DNA of 64,000 nucleotides from Tragulus kanchil (Eukaryota > Chordata > Mammalia > Artiodactyla > Tragulidae), in contig JAIOJX010000032.1 of assembly GCA_022376925.1 (NCBI GenBank), positions 118,211,979 through 118,275,978 on the forward strand, given 5' to 3'. The notes under the pieces were generated by a model. It was not told the DNA's origin, ran no database searches, and worked only from the letters and a program-made list of their open reading frames with translations. Shown one piece after another: positions 1-11,583 of this stretch. A program made the translations under genes and the position numbers. Within the stretch, counting starts at the first letter, position 1. Each line of letters starts with the position of its first letter.

Positions 1-430
1 GTATTATTTCTAACAGGGAAAACTGGACACAATCTAAATCTCCTATAACAGGGGACTGGTTAAATAACTTATGGTCTCTTCATGTGATTGAATATCTTAT
101 AGCCTTTAAAATAATATTTTGGAGACTATTTCACATCGTGAAGAAATCTTCCAAGAGATTGTTAAAAAAACAGACCCATGCTTCAATTAATAAATAAATA
201 AATTTAAAATAAAAAATGGTAAACCAACAAAAGTCTACTGTATAGCCAAAAAATAAATAGAATACAATAAAGTAAAACATGTTTTTAAAAAGCATACCCA
301 ATCCTAACCGTAAAAATATTTGTATGCACAGCATAAAATTAGAAGGAAACATACAAAAACCTTTCAGGGTCATTTCTGATAATTAGATTTATAGGTGATA
401 TTTATTACTTAAAGCTATCTGACCTTTTCA
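1..430 (+). mobile_element. Old L1-like 3' fragment (tentative)
   Basis: The opening AT-rich stretch resembles the 3' part of ancient mammalian L1 elements: a 'ggggactggttaaataa' phrase is followed by AT-rich tail sequence. No open frame of note. The assignment is by remembered family resemblance and is only tentative. Confidence 0.35.
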
Positions 431-450
431 AATTTCATACAATAAACAGT

Positions 451-715
451 GGGTTGTTTTTTTTTTTTTGCCTCTAAGTCATCATTTATTTTCATCCATC
501 TTTATTCTTTGGCATCTGTGGGCCTCCCATTGCAGTGGCCTCTCTGGTTGCTGAGCACTGGCTCTGGGCACATGCACTCCAGAGCGCTGGCTCGTAACTG
601 GACATACCAGCCCAGCCACTCTGTGGCACGTGGGATCTTCCCGGACCAGGGATCAAACTGGTGCCCCTTGCACTGCAAGGCAGACTCTCTACCCACTGGA
701 CCATGAGGGAAGCCC
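451..715 (-). mobile_element. CHR-type tRNA-Glu-derived SINE
   Basis: Reverse-oriented SINE. It starts with a poly-T (reverse poly-A) tail and ends with the reverse complement of the 'gggcttccctggtgg' tRNA-like head. It is flanked by the 10-bp target-site duplication aataaacagt at 441-450 and 716-725. The internal 'ctccagagcgctggctcgtaa' type segment marks the same subfamily as seven other sites in the window. Confidence 0.85.
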
Positions 716-1489
716 AATAAACAGTTTTTATAATGAGGAATAAAGTTCAAGTGATATTTGGAATACATAGGGATTCGACTTCTACGTTCAGGGGTAGTTA
801 GGTAAAAAGGTGAATGTGAGAGAGGAAAATCAGAGGTGGAGAAAAACATGGTGGACCTCGACAAGATTGGAGGAGAATGGAAGGGAGAGCTTCTCCCTTT
901 GTGTGAGCTCATCCCCCTCCACTGAGCTACACTTGGGAATCAGCTTACATGGTTTAATGCGAGTAAGTTTATGGCTTAAGGTAAAAATGGTTTTGAACAG
1001 GAGATAGGTCCTGAGAGATGGAGATCCTTGAAGAAGGTCCCTGGTGATGAGAGGCTGCCCAGTTATTACCTCCACTTGCACCTGCAGAGTGAGGTCAGAG
1101 GAGGTGTGGGTGACAGACTTCTGCCCGCCCAGATCTCCTTTCCCAATGATGAGCTTTTGTATTTGTCCTAAATTTCTTTTCTTCTACACTTTGGACCCAT
1201 ATATTTATCTTTTACCCACATACCTACTCTTCTGCAGCCCAAGTGAAGAGAAAATAGACTCAAAGTAGTTTTGAATTTTCACTTTTGCCATTTACTGCCA
1301 TGATTCTGAATTGTTTATCTGTAAAATAAAAAGAGGTTTATTGTAATAATATTTCATTCTGTGAAGTTCTGAAAATATGTTTTCTCCTCCCTTCCCCTTT
1401 CCTCAAGTATTTCCCCATCACACACACACCCTCCCCCAGCATCAGCACCAACCTGCAGCAGCTAAGAATGACCCAGAGAAACAGATAAA
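716..1489. other. Intergenic, no gene seen
   Basis: Mixed-composition DNA without a convincing coding frame or recognised repeat. Short ORFs on both strands overlap each other and have no family resemblance. Confidence 0.5.
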
Positions 1490-2520
1490 AATAGAAAGCA
1501 ACAGAAGCGGAGAGAATGATAGAAAAAGACAGAGAGGCCCCAGAAAGGAGGAAGAGACACAAACACACAGAGGACTGGGGCATACACACGGAGAGAGACA
1601 GACAGGTGCTGGGCATGCAACTACATCAACAGGAGGAGAATGAAGGGCCAAGCAGAAAGAAGAAGGCAGGAGCATGTTTCTTCTTCTCTTTGTGTAAGAA
1701 GAAGACAAAAAACTAGAGGAAAGAGGTATAGAGACATGAAGACCCAATGAGACAGTCAGAAAGACAAAGCATGGTGAAAACACAGAAGGAAAAAGAGGCA
1801 AGAAGGGAGAGGACAGAGAGGGATGCTGGAGATGCCGGGAAGGTGGGCTGTGAGCCAGGACTTGAGAATGGGGCACCGGAAGGCTGAGCAGGGGTGACTG
1901 GAGCAGCAAAGAGCCAACAAACATCAGCCAGAGAGAGAGACAGGCAATTGACAGGGCAAGTAAGGCCAGTCTCCTGGGGAGAGAAAAGGGCTGAAGAGAG
2001 ACCAAGAGCAAGAAAATGGTGGGGCTGTAGATAAGGGAGAGCTGGTCAGAGGGGTGGAGGCAGAGGGAGCCAGGTGAGGGATATTTGCTGACAGTGGTAG
2101 ACGGGTGGCAGAGAACTGGGTTCCAGTGGGAGAAGTGTGGCAAGGGCAGATCCTTGTGAGTCACACGGGCAGGTGTAAGTGAAAGAGAGGAGTAGAGAGG
2201 CAGAGTGGCTGGAGGCAATCACACTGCAGGCAAATGCAGGGGTAGAGCAATCAATAAACAGACATCAAGAGGAAAGAAAGGCACAGAGTGAGCTGAAGAC
2301 CCAGTCAGAACACCAGAGCTAGGAGGAGGCAGAGAAACACAGATTCAACAAACAGAAACAGAGTCTGAAAGAGCCAGATGGAGAAGGATAGAGAGTAAGA
2401 AAGGGGAGAGGCAGAGATACAGACAGTAACAGACCCAGAAACAGAGAAAGGAATGGATGGACACAGACAGAGAGAGAGGCAGAGCCAGCCATGGACACAC
2501 TCACACAGACGTGGGGAGAG
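1490..2520 (+). repeat. Purine-rich (GA/GACA) degenerate tract
   Basis: About 1 kb in which the + strand is strongly enriched in A and G, with recurring gagaga, agacag and acagag words. The asymmetry gives long Ser/Leu/Pro-rich minus-strand frames of low complexity (for example 1442-2218) that are not credible genes. It looks like a decayed simple repeat. Confidence 0.6.
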
Positions 2521-3919
2521 AGACCAAGGTGAGCAGAACTGGGGACTGGGTGGGGCTCCTACCTGAGCTCCCAGCAAGGCTGGGCATGGGGTGCAGCCAG
2601 CAGGCTGGCTTGCTCCTCAGAATAATTTTGGGCACTGCTGTCCTGAGCTTATAGCTCTGCTGGGAAGGAGGTTGTGGGCAGAGCTTCCTCAGACTCAGAG
2701 GGCCACTCTTGAGTGGCACGTGACCCCAGGGCTCTAGTCAGGAGCTAAGTTCCTGCAGCCCCTTCCTGCCAAGTAGGAAGCACCAGGGTCCCTATTCAGG
2801 AGCATCCCATAGGAGTTTAGTACTACATGGGAAGAAAAGAAACTTCAAGCTCCATTCTTCCCAAGCATGAGAAGGTCACCTGCTCATACACATCCCATGG
2901 GGACTGGAGTTAATTTGATTCTTGGCCCAGTTTTTCCCCATAGGAGCCAGACTGGGGCTTGGGATGAAAGCTGGAAGCCACACAGGGGAGAGGCTGATGT
3001 GAGTGGAGACTGAGAACCTGACTTCTGGGAAAGGCGGGCTCCTTAGGCAGGAGCACTGGGCTCATTCCAGCCCTGAGTGCACCCTGCACTCCCCAGATGA
3101 AGTCTCTTCTTTCCCCTCCTTACTGACCACTCGAATTCTTCCTCCTGGGTGAGTCTCTCTCCTGCTGCCCATCATCCTGGTCCTGACCCTAGTGTGGAGG
3201 TCACAGCAGTGCTGACTGAGCCACAGAGGCCTCTTCCTCCACTGGAGGGGACCTTACAGTTTGGTGACTTCAGCCCCCTCTGAGAACCTCAGGACTAAAG
3301 GTCTGTGCCTGACTTTCCCCAGCAGCCTCCTCACACCCATGGAGGGCTATTCCTTTCCCACACTCTCCTGGCCCAGCCTGGAGCTCCTCACCCAGGTGAC
3401 CCACCTCAAGCAACCAGGGTTTCCAGTCTGAGATTCATTTCCCTTCTCAAATGGCAGGGCCTGGAGTCAACCAGCAGGCTGTGTGGGTGATAAGCAATCC
3501 CATAGCTGCCACAGCTGGCTTTCTATCCTGCAGCTCGGACATAGTTCCCCTTCCTTCAGAGTCCTTACTAGCTCTTATCCAGGGAATTGAGCGTCTGCTC
3601 CTCAGTCCAGCTACCAAAATCCTTCCTGCGCTGAATCTTGTTCACCTCCCAGACTCCCCTCTGGCATCACAGTGAGATCATTGACATGTATTCATCTAAG
3701 AAAAACCATAAGGAAAGACTCATAAGTTCATTAAGAATTTGATTCATTCAAAGTCGTTATTCTTTTCTGTCATCAAAAATTGAAAAGAATACTTCTCATC
3801 AGTGAAAGCAAATGAACATGGGAAAATATCAAAACCTAATCAACTAAATAAATCAATAGACAGAAGAATGCATACAGTATCACTCAATTTTAAAGCTCAT
3901 GGAAACAAATAACAAAATT
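2521..3919. other. Unique intergenic DNA, no gene seen
   Basis: Relatively GC-rich, apparently non-repetitive sequence. No long open frame, RNA gene or recognised mobile element was found. Short ORFs here lack family similarity. Confidence 0.5.
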
Positions 3920-3939
3920 AAGAAGTGTGCTATGTTTCT

Positions 3940-5767
3940 CAAAAGAACTGTACACAGAAAATTACAAGACACTCATGTGAGAAATTAAAGAAGACTTAAA
4001 CAGATGGAGAGATATTCCATGTTCCTGGATCGGAAGAATCAATATTGTGAAAATGAACGTACTACCAAAGATCATCTACAGATTCAATGCAATACCTATT
4101 CAACTACCATTGACATTTTTCACAGAACTAGACCAAACAATAACACAGTTCATATGGAAACACAAAAGACCTCGAATAGCCAAAACAATCCTGAGAAAGA
4201 AAAACGGAGCTGGAGGAATCCGCCTCCCTAACTTCAGACTTGACTACAAAGCAGCAGTCATCAAGACAGTATGGTACTGGCACAAAAACAGAACTATAGA
4301 TCGATGGAACAAGATCGAGAACCCAGAGATAAACCCATGCACCTATGGGTACCTTATTTTTGACAAAGGAGGCGAAACTATAAAATGGGACAAAGATAGC
4401 CTCTTCAACAAGTGGTGCTGGGAAAATTGGACAGCTACATGCAAAAAAATGAAGTTGGAACATTCTCTGACACCATATACAAAGATCAACTCAAAATGGA
4501 TTAAAGACCTAAATGTAAGACCAGAAACCATCAAACTCTTAGAGGAGAATATAGGCAAAACCCTCAGGGACATCAATCAAAGCAAGATCTTCCCTGACCC
4601 ACCTACTAAAATAGCAGAACTGAAAAGAAAAGTGAACACGTGGGGCCTCATGAAACTTAAAAGCTTTTGTACAGCCAAAAGAAATTACAAAGAAGCTGAA
4701 CAGGCAGCCCACAGAGTGGGAGAAAATCATAGCAAATGAAATAACAGACAAAAAATTAATCTTCAAAATCTACAAGCAACTCAGACAACTCAGCACAGGA
4801 AAAACAAACAACCCAATCAAAAAATGGGAAAAAGATCTTAAAAGACGCCTCTCCAAAGAGGACATACAGATGGCCCAAAAGCACATGAAACGATGCTCAA
4901 CCTCGCTTATCATTAGAGAAATGCAAATTAAAACCACAATGAGATACCACCTCACACCCGTCAGAATGGCCATCATCCACAAATCAACAGACAATAAATG
5001 CTGGAGAGGGTGCGGAGAAAAGGGAACCCTCTTGCATTGCTAGTGGGAATGTAAACTGATACAACCTCTATGGAAGACAATATGGAGATTCCTTTAAAAA
5101 CTAAAAATAGAAGCACCCTATGACCCAGAAATCCCACTATTAGGCCTATATTCTGATGAAATCAAAAATGAAAGAGGCACCTGTACCTCAATGTTCATTG
5201 CAGCTCTCTATACAATAGCCAGAACATGGAAGCAACCTAGATGTCCATCAACGAATGAATGGATACAGAAGCTCTGGTACATATATACAATGGAATACTA
5301 CTCAACTGTTAAAAGAAATGCAGAAGACTCAGTCCTAATGAGGTGGCTAGCTTTAGAACCTATCATAAAAAGTGAAGTAAGTCAAAGAGAAAGACAAGTA
5401 CAGTATACTAACTCATATATATGGGATCTAGTAAGATGGTCATGATAACACATGCAGTGAACTCATGGAAAAACAGAGAATAGACATAAGGACATTGTGG
5501 AGACCGAACAGTGAGAGGGAGGCATAGAGGAAGTAACATCAAAACCTATACTGGCACGTGTGGAAAAGCTAGCTATGGTCATTGTGCTAAGGGAATAGAG
5601 TACCTACAATCACTTGGGGCGATGGTCTGGAGGGGTGGGAGGGGGGGAACTGGCTGCGGGGAGGGTCCAGGGATATGCATATGAATGATCTGGGAACATA
5701 CATGTTGGTGAACAACAAAACTCTGTAAAATCTTTAAAATAAAGAATAATAATAATAATTTTAAAAA
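3940..5767 (+). mobile_element. 5'-truncated L1 LINE with 20-bp TSD
   Basis: 3' portion of a ruminant L1. The frame at 4047-4739 encodes the C-terminal part of ORF2 downstream of the reverse-transcriptase core, recognisable by phrases such as '[15 protein letters not shown]' and '[21 protein letters not shown]'. After a stop near 4737, ORF2-like sequence continues in other frames to 5445 ('WNTIARTWKQP'-like region and 'YYSTVKRNA'), followed by a 3' UTR ending in an AATAAAG-type signal and an A/AAT-rich tail. The 20-bp repeat aagaagtgtgctatgtttct at 3920-3939 and 5768-5787 marks both ends, so insertion was by target-primed reverse transcription with 5' truncation. It has no 5' UTR, ORF1, endonuclease or RT core and cannot be autonomous. 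Confidence 0.92.
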
Positions 5768-7212
5768 AAGAAGTGTGCTATGTTTCTTAAAAATATTCAT
5801 AAAGAGAATTTAAAAAATTTTATACCCTGAATTGTTAACTGTAGTTATCTACATGTCTAAGGTAATGGGTGTTTGTTTGTGTCTATCCTAAAATGTTAAG
5901 AATAAAGATAAATTAATTTTGCAATAAAGAAAACAAGTAATAAACTGAGAGATATTTTCAATGCATGTAACAAAGAACGATATCCAACATATAATAAATG
6001 ACAAATTAGAAAAGGTAAACAATATCTCATATTCATTGAATACTTTACTTTTTTATGATAATGTACATGCAAATTAAAACCACAATGAGATACCACCTCA
6101 CACCCGTCAGAATGGCCATCATCCACAAATCAACAGACAATAAATGCTGGAGAGGGTGCGGAGAAAAGGGAACCCTCTTGCATTGCTAGTGGGAATGTAA
6201 ACTGATACAACCTCTATGGAAGACAATATGGAGATTCCTTTAAAAACTAAAAATAGAAGCACCCTATGACCCAGAAATCCCACTATTAGGCCTATATTCT
6301 GATGAAATCAAAAATGAAAGAGGCACCTGTACCTCAATGTTCATTGCAGCTCTCTATACAATAGCCAGAACATGGAAGCAACCTAGATGTCCATCAACGA
6401 ATGAATGGATACAGAAGCTCTGGTACATATATACAATGGAATACTACTCAACTGTTAAAAGAAATGCAGAAGACTCAGTCCTAATGAGGTGGCTAGCTTT
6501 AGAACCTATCATAAAAAGTGAAGTAAGTCAAAGAGAAAGACAAGTACAGTATACTAACTCATATATATGGGATCTAGTAAGATGGTCATGATAACACATG
6601 CAGTGAACTCATGGAAAAACAGAGAATAGACATAAGGACATTGTGGAGACCGAACAGTGAGAGGGAGGCATAGAGGAAGTAACATCAAAACCTATACTGG
6701 CACGTGTGGAAAAGCTAGCTATGGTCATTGTGCTAAGGGAATAGAGTACCTACAATCACTTGGGGCGATGGTCTGGAGGGGTGGGAGGGGGGGAACTGGC
6801 TGCGGGGAGGGTCCAGGGATATGCATATGAATGATCTGGGAACATACATGTTGGTGAACAACAAAACTCTGTAAAATCTTTAAAATAAAGAATAATAATA
6901 ATAATTTTAAAAAAAGAAGTGTGCTATGTTTCTTAAAAATATTCATAAAGAGAATTTAAAAAATTTTATACCCTGAATTGTTAACTGTAGTTATCTACAT
7001 GTCTAAGGTAATGGGTGTTTGTTTGTGTCTATCCTAAAATGTTAAGAATAAAGATAAATTAATTTTGCAATAAAGAAAACAAGTAATAAACTGAGAGATA
7101 TTTTCAATGCATGTAACAAAGAACGATATCCAACATATAATAAATGACAAATTAGAAAAGGTAAACAATATCTCATATTCATTGAATACTTTACTATTTA
7201 TTTATTATGATA
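4921..7212 (+). repeat. Tandem direct duplication D1, unit ~1146 bp
   Basis: Copy A 4921-6066 and copy B 6067-7212 are near-identical. The unit starts inside the L1 tail and includes the L1 3' TSD and about 280 bp of flank. The last ~15 bases of copy A are a garbled version of the end of copy B (about 7195-7212). Confidence 0.95.
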
Positions 7213-7229
7213 AATGCTTACATGTATTA

Positions 7230-7400
7230 TTTCATTTAATCCTTCTAACACCCCTCTGAGATCAATAGTATATTCTTCCCATTAACAGATGAGGAAACTG
7301 AGACTCACGGAAGTTAGGTAACTTGCCCGTCACCGCTGAGTTAGTGAATCATTAGCTGAGGCTAGAATATAGAAGTCTGACTCCAGGACTGACTTCACTA
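7230..7400 (-). mobile_element. MIR SINE
   Basis: Contains the reverse-orientation MIR core 'cagatgaggaaactgagactc' followed by diverged 'gttaggtaacttgcc'. An ancient mammalian SINE fossil with no coding potential. Confidence 0.8.
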
Positions 7401-7510
7401 CACAATACTACCAACAATCTTATGAAAAGATGTTAAATTCACCAGCAATGAGAGCACAATGAATAAAACAGGAAACTATGCCGCCACTGTCTATCTATGA
7501 GATAGAAATT

Positions 7511-7581
7511 TTAGAGTGAGAGAGAGATAGACATTATCAAGTGTTGATTTTAGAGTGAGAGAGATAGACATTATCAAGTTG
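7511..7581 (+). repeat. Short tandem duplication (~37 bp x2)
   Basis: The phrase 'ttttagagtgagaga...tagacattatcaag' occurs twice in direct succession; the copies differ by a GA unit. Slippage-type local repeat. Confidence 0.8.
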
Positions 7582-7589
7582 TAGATTGG

Positions 7590-8140
7590 TATAGTTACTT
7601 AGCAGAGTAATTTGGGAGCATCTAGTAAATTTGAACGTTCTAAACTGCCGCATGCACTGCTATCCATAAGTCCTGGAAAAAATACTTATATACGGAGAAA
7701 TTTCTAAAACATTGTGGCAAAATAGTTAGAATAGTGAAAAATTGAAAATAAGCAAATATTCAACAATAATTAGATAGGTGAAATGTGGTACATTAAAAAG
7801 CTTGTTAAAAGAGAAAGAGTTAAGCCTATAGGTATTCAGTAGATAGATGTCAGAAACATGATGCTGAGTTAAATATTTTCAGTGGTATTGATTTCCTGAT
7901 ATCTTTATAAAATTTTAAGTTCATACAAAAACAATTGTATGTATTGTTTTTGGGTACAATTACATGCAAGGGAAAGCATGCTGAATTGACATCAATATAA
8001 TGATAGTGGTAGATTCAGAGGAATTGGAAATAACCAAAGAGCAATTCAACTTTATAATTATTTAGTCTTCTTTTTAAAGAAAAAAAAAGACAAACCAAAT
8101 ATGGTAAAATATTAAAAAAATGTTTTGACTATACTCTTTT
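7590..8140 (+). mobile_element. Probable old L1-like fragment
   Basis: AT-rich sequence with phrases reminiscent of L1 3' regions ('aaatgtggtacatt'). No coding frame. The family is assigned by resemblance only. Confidence 0.3.
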
Positions 8141-8151
8141 AGTGAGATTTA

Positions 8152-8424
8152 GGGCTTCCCTGGTGGTCCAATGGTTGAAGAGTCTGCCCTGTGGTGCAGG
8201 GGGCACCAGTTCGATCCCTGGCCTGGGAGGATACAAGGTGCTGTGGAGCGGCTGCATGGGTATGTCCAATTGCAAGTCTATGCTCTGGAGCACATGCACC
8301 CAGAAGATGGTGCTCTGCAGTGAGAGAGGCCACTGCAGTGGGAGGCCCACACATTCCAAAGAGTAAAAGATGGACGATAATACATATTAAAACAAAAGAG
8401 TCATGATGGGGAAAAGAAAAAGAA
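8152..8424 (+). mobile_element. CHR-type SINE with 11-bp TSD
   Basis: Begins with the tRNA-like head 'gggcttccctggtggtcc' and contains an RNA polymerase III B-box-like 'ggttcgatccc'-type motif. It carries the same subfamily middle region as the element at 451-715. It ends in an A-rich tail. agtgagattta at 8141-8151 and 8425-8435 is the target-site duplication. Confidence 0.88.
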
Positions 8425-9007
8425 AGTGAGATTTAAAACGTAAAACCAGGTAAGAGTCAGTTTCACAACCTGGTCTGCCAGGTTATTAGCCATACTGTTC
8501 CACAGATGTGTCTAAAATAATTCTAGCTCAGATTTTATAAGCACCAAGTACAAAAAGCAATGCTAATATTACTTGTGAGTGCCTGTCAGACAAGACTGTT
8601 TCTGAATAATCTGTCTACTTTTTATGTCATCTTCACCACCCAATTCTTCACACTGTAGAAAGTATGCATGTTGAATGTCTGGCTATGATTATATTGAACT
8701 GATAAAATTTTACAGAGGTGAGGCAAGAACCCAGGAAAACCAATAAAACAATTGTCTTGGACCATAAGGACATGCTTGTTGTAATAGAAATCCTTTGCCT
8801 TCAATACTCAACTGAGTCCGTGGGCAGTGGCAGCTGAAAATTTTTAAGCCATTGGGGAGAAGTTCAGTGTAAGAGCGGCTTCACTCTTTCTGGATAATTT
8901 ATAGACATAGAAAGATTCAGACTGTTCTGAATTGATGTACTTTAATGGTACCATATGAGCCCCATCAAGTCAGCCCATGATTCTGGACAACTCTGAAACA
9001 TCCTGGA

Positions 9008-9376
9008 TCATTGAGCTGTCCCTCTGTGGCCAGGTACTTTCACAAAGGCCCTATTTACATCCTTATACTAGAGACTATAGATGAGTGGGTTGAGGAAGGC
9101 AGAGATGACATTGTAGAAAAGGGCCAGCTTTTTGTCCATTTCTGGGTCATACAAGGACCCAGGCCTCATGTACATGAGCATGACTAGTCTGTAGAACATG
9201 GTAACCACAGCGATGTGGGAAGCAGTCATGAAGAACTTGAGTCTCCCCTGGAGTGAACGGATGCTTAAGATGGAGGCAAAAATGCGAACACAAGAAACCA
9301 GGGAGAAACCTAAGATGAGGTCCCAGGAGTCGTTGAAGGATGTGTCTACACAAGCCAATGTCAAGTCTTTAACCAC
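9008..9376 (-). pseudogene. Olfactory receptor pseudogene, C-terminal third (copy 1)
   Basis: Minus-strand frame resembling family-2 ORs from just before TM5 to the C-terminus. It starts with 'DLTLACVDTSFND' (compare LKLACADTSLND in the intact ORs), then has a TM6 start 'TASHIAVVTMF' and TM7 'KKLALFYNVISAFLNPLIYSL'. The codon after YSL is TAG where intact paralogues have Arg of SLRNKDV. Frame-compatible 'YKDVNRAFVKVPG' follows to a second stop at 9008-9010. The conserved KAxSTC motif is degraded to KFFMTA, and TM1-TM4 are absent upstream. It is therefore a 5'-truncated non-functional OR, inverted relative to the three intact genes. Confidence 0.9.
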
Positions 9377-10114
9377 TAGCTGCCTGGACCCTCGCTAGCC
9401 CCACACTCTCCTTCACCATAACCCAGTGTCAGCTCATTGGCTTTACAGGCCCTAACCACATTCCAAAGAGTAAAAGATGGACGATAATACATATTAAAAC
9501 AAAAGAGTCATGATGGGGAAAAGAAAAAGAAAGTGAGATTTAAAACGTAAAACCAGGTAAGAGTCAGTTTCACAACCTGGTCTGCCAGGTTATTAGCCAT
9601 ACTGTTCCACAGATGTGTCTAAAATAATTCTAGCTCAGATTTTATAAGCACCAAGTACAAAAAGCAATGCTAATATTACTTGTGAGTGCCTGTCAGACAA
9701 GACTGTTTCTGAATAATCTGTCTACTTTTTATGTCATCTTCACCACCCAATTCTTCACACTGTAGAAAGTATGCATGTTGAATGTCTGGCTATGATTATA
9801 TTGAACTGATAAAATTTTACAGAGGTGAGGCAAGAACCCAGGAAAACCAATAAAACAATTGTCTTGGACCATAAGGACATGCTTGTTGTAATAGAAATCC
9901 TTTGCCTTCAATACTCAACTGAGTCCGTGGGCAGTGGCAGCTGAAAATTTTTAAGCCATTGGGGAGAAGTTCAGTGTAAGAGCGGCTTCACTCTTTCTGG
10001 ATAATTTATAGACATAGAAAGATTCAGACTGTTCTGAATTGATGTACTTTAATGGTACCATATGAGCCCCATCAAGTCAGCCCATGATTCTGGACAACTC
10101 TGAAACATCCTGGA

Positions 10115-10483
10115 TCATTGAGCTGTCCCTCTGTGGCCAGGTACTTTCACAAAGGCCCTATTTACATCCTTATACTAGAGACTATAGATGAGTGGGTTGA
10201 GGAAGGCAGAGATGACATTGTAGAAAAGGGCCAGCTTTTTGTCCATTTCTGGGTCATACAAGGACCCAGGCCTCATGTACATGAGCATGACTAGTCTGTA
10301 GAACATGGTAACCACAGCGATGTGGGAAGCAGTCATGAAGAACTTGAGTCTCCCCTGGAGTGAACGGATGCTTAAGATGGAGGCAAAAATGCGAACACAA
10401 GAAACCAGGGAGAAACCTAAGATGAGGTCCCAGGAGTCGTTGAAGGATGTGTCTACACAAGCCAATGTCAAGTCTTTAACCAC
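10115..10483 (-). pseudogene. Olfactory receptor pseudogene, C-terminal third (copy 2)
   Basis: Second copy of the 9008-9376 pseudogene inside duplication D2, identical at the protein level including the premature TAG after YSL. Upstream of the OR homology the frame runs on to 10612 through sequence that does not look like OR ('ECGAKRGSRQLV'). It probably represents the same genomic locus as copy 1. Confidence 0.9.
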
Positions 10484-10999
10484 TAGCTGCCTGGACCCTC
10501 GCTTAGCCCCACACTCTCCTTCACCATAACCCAGTGTCAGCTCATTGGCTTTACTGCTCAGACATTTGGTTTGGCAGCAGTATTTCTTTCTTAAAGGACT
10601 GGCAGAATTCACAAATAAATCTACCTAGGTCTAGAGTTTTCTCTGTGAAAAGATTTTGCTCAACATTCAATTAAAAAATAGATTTATGACTATTTACATC
10701 TTATATAAATATTCTTATATCTTTTCAAATGAGCTTTGGTAGTTAATACTTTTCAATGAATTTGGTCGTTTTATCTAAGTTTTCTAATTTTCGGAATAAA
10801 ATTCTTCATAATATTCCTTTATTAGTCTTTTAGCATCCCCTTATCTCTGGTGTTTCCTCACACACATGCACTGATCAGCCCTTATCTGAAGACTGGAGAG
10901 GGGTCTTCTGCAGACTTCAGGGCTCCCTCTCTGCACAGCTTTCCTGCCCTAGTGCTCTGCTCTGAGGTCTAGCCACCTGACCTCTGTCTTAGTCAGTTG

Positions 11000-11100
11000 A
11001 AACTGCTATAACAGAATTTCCCACAGACTGGGTGGCTTAAAAAACAAGTACTTATTTCTCACAGTTCTGGAAACTGCAAGTTGGAGATCAGGGTAATATG
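11000..11100. mobile_element. Ancient interspersed repeat (unassigned)
   Basis: The phrase 'gaaactgctataacag ... cacagactgggtggctt ... tctcacagttctgg' is a widely dispersed ancient mammalian repeat motif. I do not assign the family. A second copy lies at about 12100-12200 within D3. Confidence 0.5.
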
Positions 11101-11462
11101 CTTTTGAAAGGTAGAATACTTAATTCACTAGAATTTGCCTAGACCTACCAGGAAACCTAGCTAAAAGTCATTCAGATATACAAGAATTAATTTTTTCATA
11201 TGAGAAGAAGTCTTGAGGTAAGCAGCTTCGTGTATTAATTCACAGATGGATATGGAAATGAAAGGGCCCCTGCAATTTTTTGAGAATTTTCCTCAGGGTC
11301 TCAAGACAGGTGCCCATTTTCACATATGACATCTTGTTCGTGGTGAGAGAAAAGAGGTTTGAGGGAAGGGGTTTGTATCACAGTCACTCTAGTCCCTTTT
11401 GTAGGAAATCATTTCACTAACATTCATAAGCTGAGTTCCTCTCAAGTCTTCCTGGAGTGCGA

Positions 11463-11583
11463 AACGGATGCTTAAGATGGAGGCAAAAATGCGAACACAA
11501 GAAACCAGGGAGAAACCTAAGATGAGGTCCCAGGAGTCGTTGAAGGATGTGTCTACACAAGCCAATGTCAAGTCTTTAACCAC
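11463..11583 (-). pseudogene. Olfactory receptor pseudogene, short third copy
   Basis: Only the TM5 region ('LTLACVDTSFNDSWDLILGFSLVSCVRIFASILSIR') remains. It is cut at the D3 junction and fused to unrelated sequence. It is a by-product of the D3 duplication, not an independent pseudogene. Confidence 0.9.

Larger units (their letters stand above)
8350..10564 (+). repeat. Tandem direct duplication D2, unit ~1107 bp
   Basis: Copy A 8350-9456 and copy B 9457-10564. The unit starts inside the 3' end of the SINE and spans the OR pseudogene fragment. The copies differ by a single T near 9396/10503 plus a ragged junction ('acaggccctaacc' replacing the real continuation). Confidence 0.95.

Noticed and set aside
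1442..2218. 258-codon minus-strand open frame
   Set aside because: Low-complexity Ser/Leu/Pro translation of a purine-rich tract; no domain, no conserved motif.
5191..5445. 84-codon frame repeated at 6337-6591 as a possible small gene family
   Set aside because: It is the L1 ORF2 C-terminal region and its D1 duplicate.
8152..8424. tRNA-Glu-like head as a tRNA gene
   Set aside because: Part of a SINE with A-rich tail and target duplication; no full cloverleaf expected. The same applies to all other SINE heads.
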